This document shows, one piece after another, positions 1 to 6,875 of a DNA stretch of 20,041 nt. Source of the stretch: JBLHUT01 sp047629975 (lineage in GTDB: Bacteria; Pseudomonadota; Alphaproteobacteria; Rhodobacterales; Rhodobacteraceae); the NCBI GenBank assembly GCA_047629975.1, contig JBLHUT010000027.1, positions 1-20,041 of the forward strand, given 5' to 3'. Numbering within the stretch: position 1 is the stretch's first letter; each line of letters starts with the position of its first letter. The notes below the pieces were generated by a model. It did no database searches. It worked only from the letters and a program-made list of their open reading frames with translations, and was not told the origin of the DNA. The position numbers were made by a program, and so were the translations under genes.

Positions 1-725
1 GCACGCACCAGAAACATACTGACCATTTCTTCCAACTTCTCGGGGTCGGTAAACTGGCTGATGTCAGAGCTGCCCAGCGCCCCCTCCAGACGATCCTCAA
101 GAACGCCCAACTGAACATCAAGGTCAAGCCCGACAAAGCTTGGCGGTAAACCGAAGGCCGTCTCGAATACTTCACGAAGGGGTGGATTTCCCATGATCGT
201 GTACCATTTGGTCGTCTCGGAACTGCTGCTGGCGGCGATGTCTGCCAGATCGCGATCAAGGTTGAAGGCCAAGCGCATGTTGTCATCTTGCGCCCCAACA
301 GCGATTTCAAACTGGCGATCCTGATAAGCCTGCGTAATTTTGGGGCCGAAATCCGATTGGAATGTCGAGGGTATGGCGCTGTCGCCAAATCCGAATGCCT
401 GAGAAAATTCCAGATAGCGTTTGTCCGCCATCTTGTTCGCCAAAGAATCGGGATCAATCGTTCCGTCGGAAAGGACACGTTTGATGAAATAGTTATTGTT
501 GATATCGTCATCCAACCCGAACGCACCCAGCGCCACCTTGCGCAATGTCCGGTCCTCGACCAGTTGCTCGGCGGTGGAAATCTTGCCAATGTTTTCTTCG
601 AAATACTTCGTTTCACGCGCCGTTATCGGCGCAGCATTGAAAGATTCTTTCTGAACCGAAAGTGTCCGGTTCAGAAACTGCCAGCCGGACAAACCGCCAA
701 ACGGCACAACCGGCTGAAAACTCAT
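1..725 (-). CDS. DUF1217 flagellar-locus protein, 3' end cut by window
   Basis: I translated this from the minus strand. It starts at ATG 725 (MSFQPVVPFGGLSGWQF) and stays open for about 241 residues to the window edge, so the C-terminus is missing. The protein is soluble-looking and acidic, with no signal peptide or membrane helix. Its motifs (FNRTLSVQKESF-like start, repeated LRKVALGAFGL / FIKRVL / YLEFSQAFGF blocks) resemble the DUF1217 family that sits in flagellar clusters of Rhodobacterales and Rhizobiales. The biochemical role is not established. Its start codon overlaps the flbT stop codon by four bases (ATGA), and there is no good separate ribosome binding site, so it is probably translationally coupled as the last visible gene of the flagellin-flaF-flbT transcript. 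The family call comes from remembered sequence character rather than a search; the reading frame itself is secure. Confidence 0.82.
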   Translation of the reverse strand, partial: MSFQPVVPFGGLSGWQFLNRTLSVQKESFNAAPITARETKYFEENIGKISTAEQLVEDRTLRKVALGAFGLDDDINNNYFIKRVLSDGTIDPDSLANKMADKRYLEFSQAFGFGDSAIPSTFQSDFGPKITQAYQDRQFEIAVGAQDDNMRLAFNLDRDLADIAASSSSETTKWYTIMGNPPLREVFETAFGLPPSFVGLDLDVQLGVLEDRLEGALGSSDISQFTDPEKLEEMVSMFLVR

Positions 726-1126
726 GACGCGCAGACGGCCAGAAGCCGGTCCTCGCGGGGCAACAAACTGCGCAGGTTTTTCAGGGCAAGATAGTGCAAA
801 CCATCCAGTACCGCCTGCCCGGCTTGCACCAGAAGCAACCGGCTGTCGTCATCCACAAGTATCTGGCTCAACTGCTCGATACCGCGCAAAAGCTGCACCT
901 TTGCATCCTCGGCCGTTTTGTCACCCGACAGAACAAGCTGAACGATATAGCACACGCGACGCACGGGCGTGTTTGCATCTTCGGGATGGATCGCGTCACG
1001 CAACCGAAGAATATTGGCGTTCGGGGTTACGATACTGATCCGGCCCCTTTTGTCACCGTTTTCGATAACGGCACCGTTGATCAAAATTCGTTCTTTTGGA
1101 CCCAGCTTTAATACCAACCCGCTCAT
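722..1126 (-). CDS. flbT: FlbT, flagellin post-transcriptional repressor
   Basis: This 134-residue protein is the usual length for FlbT and carries the typical opening MSGLVLKLGPKERILINGAV and the RRVCYIVQLVLSGD block. In Caulobacter, FlbT binds the 5' leader of flagellin mRNA and promotes its decay when hook assembly is incomplete, so it links filament synthesis to assembly. The start ATG at 1126 lies inside the end of flaF (four-base overlap), with AGGA about eight bases upstream. The next gene (DUF1217) overlaps its TGA. The flagellin-flaF-flbT order is the classical alphaproteobacterial arrangement and supports the call. Cytoplasmic; no membrane segments. No odd features. Confidence 0.95.
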   Translation of the reverse strand: MSGLVLKLGPKERILINGAVIENGDKRGRISIVTPNANILRLRDAIHPEDANTPVRRVCYIVQLVLSGDKTAEDAKVQLLRGIEQLSQILVDDDSRLLLVQAGQAVLDGLHYLALKNLRSLLPREDRLLAVCAS

Positions 1127-1500
1127 TTTTCGATCCTTTCAATGCCAAGCCCACGCATCATCATTATGTTGATCTCAATTAACGGCAAAACATTTGCCTT
1201 TTTTTTCAAAACCTTCCGCGTATGAAGGGTGGTGAACTCGCACAGATAGAATATCTGCCCGCGCAATCCGGCAGGAAGAGCGTTGTCAGTGCCGGCAACA
1301 TCCGCCGCCAGCGTCGTCCATAGTTGACGGTTTTCATAAAGTGCCGCCGAAAGTTCAACGAAACCTGACGGCCCCTTCAGGGCGGCGTTTCGCATGCGAT
1401 GCGTGATGCGGGTAAACAGCGCGTATTCTGTGCCGCGATCTGTTCGAACGGGGGTAGCCGCGTTGCCATAGGCCGTTTTGGCCATGAGTTGTGCGTTCAC
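1123..1500 (-). CDS. flaF: FlaF, flagellin synthesis activator
   Basis: This 125-residue FlaF-family protein begins MNAQLMAKTAYG and contains the family-typical block TDRGTEYALFTRITHRM and the ending LPLIEINIMMMRGL. In Caulobacter, FlaF is needed for flagellin synthesis and works opposite FlbT. The start is a GTG at 1498-1500: AAGGA sits six bases upstream, and the MNA-x-x-MA opening matches relatives. The internal ATG at 1485 would remove that conserved opening. The stop codon overlaps flbT by four bases. A hairpin pair between it and the upstream flagellin gene probably limits readthrough, giving far less regulator than flagellin. Confidence 0.95.
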   Translation of the reverse strand: MNAQLMAKTAYGNAATPVRTDRGTEYALFTRITHRMRNAALKGPSGFVELSAALYENRQLWTTLAADVAGTDNALPAGLRGQIFYLCEFTTLHTRKVLKKKANVLPLIEINIMMMRGLGIERIEK

Positions 1501-1520
1501 GGTAAGTCCTTCTCGGAAGG

Positions 1521-1574
1521 GTAAAAATCAGTCTCTGATAGAACCCGGAGCGCCATTTTGTGCGCTCCGGGGTT
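1521..1574 (-). terminator. tandem hairpin terminator/attenuator after flagellin
   Basis: On the transcribed minus strand, a 10-base-pair stem (CCGGAGCGC-rich; arms 1562-1571 and 1544-1553, 8-base loop) starts a few bases after the flagellin stop. It is followed by a second short stem (ATCAG, loop AGA, CTGAT; 1527-1539) running straight into a U tract at 1523-1527. The first stem lacks its own U run, so the pair may act as a leaky terminator or as 3' end protection of flagellin mRNA, while letting some polymerases reach flaF-flbT. This reading is from sequence only. Confidence 0.6.
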
Positions 1575-1580
1575 ATCAAC

Positions 1581-3149
1581 TTATCGGAAGAGCGACAGGA
1601 GGCTCTGTGGAGCCTGATTTGCAATCGAGAGCGACTGCACACCCAACTGCTGCTGAACCTGAAGCGCCTGCAATTTGGCAGAAGCTTCTTCCATATTCGC
1701 ATCAACCATGGAACCGATACCGGTCTTGAGGTTATCGCTCAGCTTGCTCACGAAGTCGGCTTGGGTTTCCAGACGTCCCTCGACCGAACCGAACGCAGCA
1801 GCCGCATCGATGGCTGTGCCGATCAGGCTTTCGATGTTGGCCATGGCGGCTTCGGCACCCTCTTGGGTGGACACGTCAATGCCATCAAGTCCAACAAGAC
1901 CGCCCGATGCAACACCACCCGAACCGTCATCAACAGACAAAGCAATGTCTGTACCACTGTCATTGTCGATTTGCAGTGTGGGCGGCGAGGCGACCGGATC
2001 ATCAGACAGGTTTATCTTAACCGATACGCCGTCAACATTGCCGCCATCGATCACACGCTTCAGGCCGGTTGCCACGTCGTTCAGTGTGTCGCCATCCTTG
2101 GCGGTATAGTTAAACGCGCTGCCACCCAACGAAATCCGGAAACCATCGCCTTCGTTGACAACGCCACCGGTGTTACCTGCACCACCCAACGAGACCGTTT
2201 CGGCACGCGCCACAAGTGTACCGGTTGCACCCGCAGCAAGCGCCGCAGTCGCACCGCCGGCATCAGGGTCGACAACAACCGTGGTCGAACCGGACGTGCC
2301 GTCCATATCGATCGTATCAAAGGCATTTGTCGATGTAACCGTTACAACACCCAAGGCACTGGCAGTTGTAACACCTTCAACACCAAGGTTCGCAATACCC
2401 GCAGCCACGATAGAAGCAAGATCGGTGACCGTGACGACCGCGCCGGTGTTATTCGTATAATTGAATTCCTGATCACCGAAATTCAATGTCAGGGTATCCG
2501 TGTCACCAAGGCTTGTTGCCAGTGTAATGGTCGCATCATTGCCAGCGTCTGAGAGTGTCGCACCAGCGCCAACCGAATAAGCACCGGCGTCGTCAACTGT
2601 ACCGATCCGGTTGATCGCAGATCCGGTTTCAACCGTTCCAGCCTCGGATGTGAGGTCGTTGCCGCTAAAACTGATCGAAGCAGAGCTTACATTGCCCGAT
2701 GAATCACGATCTAGCGATGACAGAACATTCACGTTATCGAAATTATTGACGAGGTTTTTACCATTGAACTGGGCGGCACCGATCACCGATGTAATCTGGT
2801 CGCGCAGTGCACCAATGTCGGCCTGAATCTTTTCACGATCAACGTTGTCTTCCTGTGCGGAAACAATTTTGCCCTTCATCTGGGTCAAAAGATCTGTAAC
2901 CGTTTCCGACGCATTCCGCGCCACGGCAACGGTGCTCTCTCCAAGGGCCAGGCTTTCCGAAATCCCTTTGAAGCCCTCGACATCCGACTCCATCACTTTC
3001 GAGATAGACCAGATCGCGGCGTTATCCTTTGAATTGGCGACAGATTTGCCAGTGGAGATTTCACCCTGCACCGTGTTCAAATTATTGTTGATGCTCTTCA
3101 AAGTCTGAAGGGCAACCATCGAGCTTGTGTTGGTAAGAATACTGGACAT
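1581..3149 (-). CDS. Flagellin (filament subunit), large variable domain
   Basis: This 522-residue flagellin has the conserved N-terminal helical domain (MSSILTNTSSMVALQTLKSI, then the TGKSVANSKDNAAIWSISKVM block, about residues 1-140). It also has the conserved C-terminal helical domain (about 440-522), ending QAPQSLLSLFR, as alphaproteobacterial flagellins do. The middle 300 residues are Gly/Ala/Thr/Val/Asp-rich and low in aromatic residues, typical of a surface-exposed variable domain, and make this protein longer than many alphaproteobacterial flagellins (around 270-400). There is no cleaved signal; export is by the flagellar type III system. The ATG at 3149 has GAGGGA about ten bases upstream. 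The long leader contains inverted repeats (see findings), and flaF and flbT follow directly, implying post-transcriptional control. Only one flagellin is seen here. Confidence 0.97.
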   Translation of the reverse strand: MSSILTNTSSMVALQTLKSINNNLNTVQGEISTGKSVANSKDNAAIWSISKVMESDVEGFKGISESLALGESTVAVARNASETVTDLLTQMKGKIVSAQEDNVDREKIQADIGALRDQITSVIGAAQFNGKNLVNNFDNVNVLSSLDRDSSGNVSSASISFSGNDLTSEAGTVETGSAINRIGTVDDAGAYSVGAGATLSDAGNDATITLATSLGDTDTLTLNFGDQEFNYTNNTGAVVTVTDLASIVAAGIANLGVEGVTTASALGVVTVTSTNAFDTIDMDGTSGSTTVVVDPDAGGATAALAAGATGTLVARAETVSLGGAGNTGGVVNEGDGFRISLGGSAFNYTAKDGDTLNDVATGLKRVIDGGNVDGVSVKINLSDDPVASPPTLQIDNDSGTDIALSVDDGSGGVASGGLVGLDGIDVSTQEGAEAAMANIESLIGTAIDAAAAFGSVEGRLETQADFVSKLSDNLKTGIGSMVDANMEEASAKLQALQVQQQLGVQSLSIANQAPQSLLSLFR

Positions 3150-3756
3150 ATGAATATGGTCCCTCGTTCAAGGCGCTTTACGCCGGATTGAATTCTCCGC
3201 AAATGCGGTTTTCATGGCGTTTTGCCGAATGTGGGAAAGGCTGTTTCCCCCCACGCCACCCCCTCGGAGCGCTTGAACACCATGGGGGGAAAGACCCTAA
3301 AAGTTTGCTAAGTCACAAATGAGATACGTGTTCAATTTTAAGAGAAACCTCCTGATTCGCTTTCGCTCATGGAATGTCCCGCCCCCAAAGACTCACGCCC
3401 TTAGTTTCGGATCATGGGTCTCGCTTCAGCAGGATAAAACGGATTTTGATCGCCGGCGCGGTCCTGTGGCCATTGCCGGTAAACCGGAAACGCAGAAACG
3501 GATTTTTGCATCAGCAAAACTTCCGGCCATGATAACGGGGATCGTCTGTGCGCCGGATCGCACCTACAGGCCGGCATCACGGGCGGGCATCACGGGCGGG
3601 AGGCAAGGGGCTTCGTCTGAAGGACCCGCGAAATCAGAATTGAATGATTTCGTCTGCCCCCGCGATCCGGTCAGACACAACAGAACCGCGAGGAAGAATA
3701 TTATCGAAATCGCCAGATATCGGTTTCGACCGATGATCGCGTTTCAATCGCAGGCT
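3150..3756. other. 607-base gene-free stretch: flagellin leader and unassigned DNA
   Basis: Between the flagellin start and the flgN stop I see no convincing gene. The half nearest flagellin (3150-3340) holds inverted repeats (see separate entry) and is the presumed promoter and leader, but I found no clear sigma28 or sigma54 match. Further right are a 13-base tandem duplication (GGCATCACGGGCG at 3573-3585 and 3586-3598) and a short hairpin (3719-3734, ATCGGT with TTCG loop) just after the flgN stop, which could end the flgJ-flgN transcript but lacks a T run. A 153-codon plus-strand frame at 3319-3780 is judged spurious. Confidence 0.6.
3244..3292 (-). repeat. 10-base perfect inverted repeat in flagellin leader
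   Basis: TTTCCCCCCA at 3244-3253 is mirrored exactly by TGGGGGGAAA at 3283-3292, with a 29-base spacer. It lies about 95-143 bases upstream of the flagellin ATG. A second, near-perfect pairing exists between GCGCTTGAAC (3269-3278, within the spacer) and GTTCAAGGCGC (3166-3176, one bulged G). The latter directly abuts the Shine-Dalgarno sequence (3160-3165). If transcribed, the two pairings could be alternative leader structures. Confidence 0.55.
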
Positions 3757-4110
3757 CTATGCTTTCTTCTCGAGAGTTGATTTGGGCTCCGCAAGATCAC
3801 GAAGCCGGCCCGAGGCTGTATAGGTATCAAGGTGCTGACTGGCGCGAAGCCCCGCCTTCAAGCGATCAATTGCAGATTTCAGGCCACCGATCGTTGCCGC
3901 ATGCAAACCCTGGTTGCTGTGTGCCTTGTTTCGCAGACGCAGCACCGTCACAGGGTCCAGCGTCATGCCGGCGATCTGAAGCTCCTCCAGCATGGCTTCT
4001 TTTTGGGCAGAAAGGTCGATCATCTTGTCAAAATCAATCTCCTTCAATGCGCCCTCTTCCTGATCGAGAAGGGATTCGATCCGCTCTGCGACACTGCTCT
4101 CATTCTCCAT
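3757..4110 (-). CDS. flgN: FlgN-like flagellar export chaperone
   Basis: This 117-residue, highly charged, helical protein (MENESSVAERIESLLDQEEGALKE...) has no cysteine and no membrane segment. Small alpha-helical proteins of this type next to rod and hook genes in Rhodobacterales are FlgN-family chaperones. These keep the hook-filament junction proteins FlgK and FlgL soluble and deliver them to the export gate. The start at ATG 4110 is supported by AAGGAG about eight bases upstream and by an 11-base overlap with the flgJ stop, so the two genes are one transcription and translation unit. The family call rests on size, charge pattern and context, because FlgN sequences are poorly conserved. 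Confidence 0.72.
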   Translation of the reverse strand: MENESSVAERIESLLDQEEGALKEIDFDKMIDLSAQKEAMLEELQIAGMTLDPVTVLRLRNKAHSNQGLHAATIGGLKSAIDRLKAGLRASQHLDTYTASGRLRDLAEPKSTLEKKA

Positions 4111-4390
4111 TCTGTCTCTCCTTCAGGGATTCAAAGATATGTTGGGCCAGTCCAATTCCGCCAGCATCGGCAAGCTTTTCGGCCTGTATACGCGTCATGA
4201 AACCGGAAAATTGCTCTTCGCCGATACCACCACCGAAACTATCGCGTGCCGCACCAAGACCTGCGTGTTTCAACATTTCGTTCAGAAAACTGGCTTCAAG
4301 TTCACGCGCAACGCTGTGCAGCGCCGCATCGGCGGGATCTTGTTTGTTGCCATGCGGTATCGGGGTTCGCGAAAGCCCTGAAATGTCCAT
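4100..4390 (-). CDS. flgJ: Rod-binding FlgJ-type protein (no muramidase domain)
   Basis: This 96-residue protein matches the N-terminal rod-binding domain of FlgJ: ELEASFLNEMLKHAGLG at about residues 30-46, then the Gly-rich GGGIGEEQFSGFMTRIQAEKLADAGGIGLAQHIFESL segment. It lacks the C-terminal muramidase domain of enterobacterial FlgJ, as is normal in alphaproteobacteria. There it serves as a rod-assembly factor in the periplasm while a separate lytic transglycosylase opens the wall. I chose ATG 4390 because GGAG lies six bases upstream. The ATG at 4420 adds ten residues but has no ribosome binding site. It overlaps flgN downstream and diverges from fliK. Confidence 0.87.
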   Translation of the reverse strand: MDISGLSRTPIPHGNKQDPADAALHSVARELEASFLNEMLKHAGLGAARDSFGGGIGEEQFSGFMTRIQAEKLADAGGIGLAQHIFESLKERQNGE

Positions 4391-4398
4391 GCGTCTCT

Positions 4399-4438
4399 CC
4401 GGTTTGGCTTCATTTCTCATGAATTAGCCACAAACCGG
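4399..4438. promoter_or_regulatory. inverted repeat in flgJ/fliK divergent spacer, possible operator
   Basis: CCGGTTTG (4399-4406) is mirrored by CAAACCGG (4431-4438), and GGCT (4406-4409) by AGCC (4426-4429), allowing a two-base offset. The spacer is about 24 bases. It lies between the flgJ start and the fliK start, beside a direct repeat CGGTAA at 4436-4441 and 4447-4452 (11 bases apart, one helical turn). The position suits a regulator serving both flagellar operons, but no known recognition motif was recognised and no CtrA-type TTAA-N7-TTAA match was seen. Confidence 0.4.
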
Positions 4439-4499
4439 TAAAGGATCGGTAACCAATATCCTGCATGTTCAGAGAAATCAGCGACAGAAAGTCAGCCTC

Positions 4500-6167
4500 A
4501 TGCCCGCAATTTCCGCCACAGACAGTTTTCTTACCCTGATCGGCCCCGCGCCCGTCAAAGCAAATATGCCGTCGGCAAACACAACAAAACCGGGGATCGG
4601 CACATCAAAACAGAGCAGTTTCGCCGAAACTATGGCACGTCAGAATGACCAGCACGCCAGCCAGACAGCTCGCAGAAACCACACCAACGAGCGGCACGAA
4701 CCAGCCAAAGCGGGTAAACCCGACGCTTTGAACGAAAAGCCGGAAAAGAGTGTTCTTGAAAAGAAACCCGCCGCCCCGCCAGATACCGATGCCGCACCTG
4801 ACCTGAACAACCCAACGCAACAGCCCGATGTTCCTGAAGCCGCGGATGATGCGGTACAAGACAAGTCCGCCTTTGCGCCATTGGATGATTCATCTATCGA
4901 TCCAGACACGCTTCCCCCTGAGGAACAGGACGCAACACTGTCCGCGTCTGTGTTGGACACACAACAAGATCTAGCCACCTTTGTCATGAACGCCGCAACA
5001 CCGCCCACCACAGCCATGGGCAAGGGCGGAGCAGAGGACCAAAGAATTGCGACCACTACAGACATCCCCCTGCCCGCAACACTTGTTTCCGGTGACGAAA
5101 AACTCACGCCAGCGCCTTCACAATTCGGTCAGGCAAACGCTGCGGGAACGTTGCTGACAGACACGGCAATTCCTGCCTCCGAATCAAATGCCATGACCGC
5201 ACCGTTAAGCGCGCAAGATATGGCCAAGGCGCTGCACCAGTTACAACCCGCCCCGCAGGACGGGACCCCAAAGACTGGTGTCGCTGCCTTGACAGGACCG
5301 GTGCTATCCACTCCCCCCACCGCACCGATGCGCGCGACCTCCATTATCGCACAGGAAATCGCAGCCAGCGCAGCACAACGACAAACAGACGCCAGCACTA
5401 ACCCTCTCGGATCTGCTCAGCCCCCCCTTGGCCACATCGCGTCCGCCAGCCCTCAGATTGGCGCGACTGCCTCTCTGTTTGCTGCACAGCAAGGCATAGT
5501 GAAAGGTGACACACCGCTAGAGCCCACTCCGGAGCCCGCCCTCCTTTCTGCCACATCAAAGGCCGATCTTGTCCCGACCACAATGGCCCCTCCGGCGGTA
5601 GCCGCTCCTCAACCAACGCCACGGACAGTCGTGGTCGACAGTCAAAATATGCAAAAAATTGACGCCGACCTTCAAGGGCTTACAACCACAGAGACGCGAA
5701 CCTCCGGCTTCGATCCACTGACGTCAAGCCGCACCCCCCTCGGCGCCAATCTTGCGCCGCAGGTGTCCGGCCAATTGATCACCGCCATGCGCACCGCCAA
5801 TGGTGCTCCGGTTGAGCTTGCCCTGCATCCCGAAGAGCTGGGGCGAATCCGCATGTCTTTTAACCAATTGGAAACCGGTCTGGTGATTTCAATCAGTGCA
5901 GACCGCCCCGAAACAAGCGATCTGATGCGCCGCCACATCGAACAATTTGCCCGCGACATGGCCAAAGACGGCTTCGAGGATGTGACTTTCGATTTCGGTG
6001 ACGCCCCTAAACAGGACCAAAACGCGCAAGACACGTTCGAACACATGACCGGTCAGGGTGACGTTGACGACACGGCAACCGGAATGCCCCCCCTGAATGA
6101 GCGCGCCTCGCAGCCGTCTGTTCGCGACAATACCGCCGGAGTTTCCGGCCTGGACCTGAGGATGTAA
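4500..6167 (+). CDS. fliK: Flagellar hook-length control protein FliK
   Basis: This 555-residue protein has a long, poorly conserved Ala/Pro/Thr-rich N-terminal region (about 1-420) and a compact C-terminal Flg_hook domain (about 430-520). That domain carries the signature VELALHPEELGRIRMSF followed by LVISISADRPETSDLMRRHIEQF. FliK is secreted through the flagellar export apparatus as a molecular ruler; its C-terminal domain contacts FlhB to switch export from hook to filament substrates. The ATG at 4500 has only a weak purine-rich stretch (AGAAAG) upstream, so the exact start is less certain than the frame. flgD follows after six bases, forming a hook operon divergent from flgJ-flgN. Confidence 0.93.
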   Translation: MPAISATDSFLTLIGPAPVKANMPSANTTKPGIGTSKQSSFAETMARQNDQHASQTARRNHTNERHEPAKAGKPDALNEKPEKSVLEKKPAAPPDTDAAPDLNNPTQQPDVPEAADDAVQDKSAFAPLDDSSIDPDTLPPEEQDATLSASVLDTQQDLATFVMNAATPPTTAMGKGGAEDQRIATTTDIPLPATLVSGDEKLTPAPSQFGQANAAGTLLTDTAIPASESNAMTAPLSAQDMAKALHQLQPAPQDGTPKTGVAALTGPVLSTPPTAPMRATSIIAQEIAASAAQRQTDASTNPLGSAQPPLGHIASASPQIGATASLFAAQQGIVKGDTPLEPTPEPALLSATSKADLVPTTMAPPAVAAPQPTPRTVVVDSQNMQKIDADLQGLTTTETRTSGFDPLTSSRTPLGANLAPQVSGQLITAMRTANGAPVELALHPEELGRIRMSFNQLETGLVISISADRPETSDLMRRHIEQFARDMAKDGFEDVTFDFGDAPKQDQNAQDTFEHMTGQGDVDDTATGMPPLNERASQPSVRDNTAGVSGLDLRM

Positions 6168-6173
6168 GCCAAG

Positions 6174-6848
6174 ATGGAACTCTCCCCCACCACTGCGACT
6201 CAGACCGCAGTTGCCACCGCCCAAGCCACAGCAACCGCCGATAAGGATACCTCAAAAAGCGCCATAAGTTCCGATTTCGAGACGTTCCTTGTTATGCTAA
6301 CGGCACAACTCGAGAATCAAGACCCTCTTAATCCGCTGGATTCACAGGATTTTGCAGTGCAACTCGCAACCTTTTCGGGTGTGGAGCAGCAAACGAAAAC
6401 AAACGATCTTCTTACGGCTCTGGGCGCGCAAATGACTGGCTCCGGTTTGTCCCAACTGGCCGACTGGATCGGAAAGGAGGCGCGCGTACTGACCCCGGCA
6501 CACTTTACAGGCGCCCCTGTCACCGCAGTTCCGACAATCGCCAACTATGCGGATCGCGCCGATCTCGTGGTGCTGGATGCTGCCGGAACAGAGATCGACC
6601 GACAATCGATGCCATTGGATGCCGATACTGTCGTCTGGTCAGGCCAGACACAATCCGGCGCCACTTTTCCAAAAGGTGCCTACACATTCTATGCCGAAAG
6701 TTTCACCAACAACGAGCCACTCCCGATGGTACAGGCCTCCATTTATGCAGAAGTTACCGAGGCACGAATGGAATCGGGTGTTTCGAAACTGGTCCTTTCT
6801 GGCGGTGGCCTGATCGATCCCGCAAACGTCATCGCCCTACGTCAATAA
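6174..6848 (+). CDS. flgD: Flagellar hook-capping protein FlgD
   Basis: This 224-residue FlgD has the conserved N-terminal motif DFETFLVMLTAQLENQDPLNP followed by DFAVQLATFSGVEQQ at about residues 34-71. This is the region required for export and hook-cap function. The C-terminal part has beta-rich Tudor/FnIII-like sequence (VVWSGQTQSGATFPKGAYTFY). FlgD caps the growing hook and helps FlgE subunits assemble in the periplasm and outside the cell. The start at ATG 6174 is preceded by GAGG twelve bases upstream, and the gene sits six bases after the fliK stop. Downstream, the convergent ubiB stop lies only 27 bases away, with no clear terminator between them. Confidence 0.95.
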   Translation: MELSPTTATQTAVATAQATATADKDTSKSAISSDFETFLVMLTAQLENQDPLNPLDSQDFAVQLATFSGVEQQTKTNDLLTALGAQMTGSGLSQLADWIGKEARVLTPAHFTGAPVTAVPTIANYADRADLVVLDAAGTEIDRQSMPLDADTVVWSGQTQSGATFPKGAYTFYAESFTNNEPLPMVQASIYAEVTEARMESGVSKLVLSGGGLIDPANVIALRQ

Positions 6849-6875
6849 TCCGCAGGTCCAAGCGCGGGATGCACT

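Noticed and set aside
1560..2552. 330-codon plus-strand frame opposite flagellin
   Set aside because: Antisense shadow of the low-complexity flagellin middle region; no family resemblance.
3573..3598. 13-base tandem repeat as start of a CRISPR or minisatellite
   Set aside because: Only two units, no spacers, no further copies nearby.
3319..3780. 153-codon plus-strand open frame in the flagellin-flgN spacer
   Set aside because: No ribosome binding site, no recognisable family, Arg/Pro-rich noise-like composition, and it runs antisense into the flgN 3' end.
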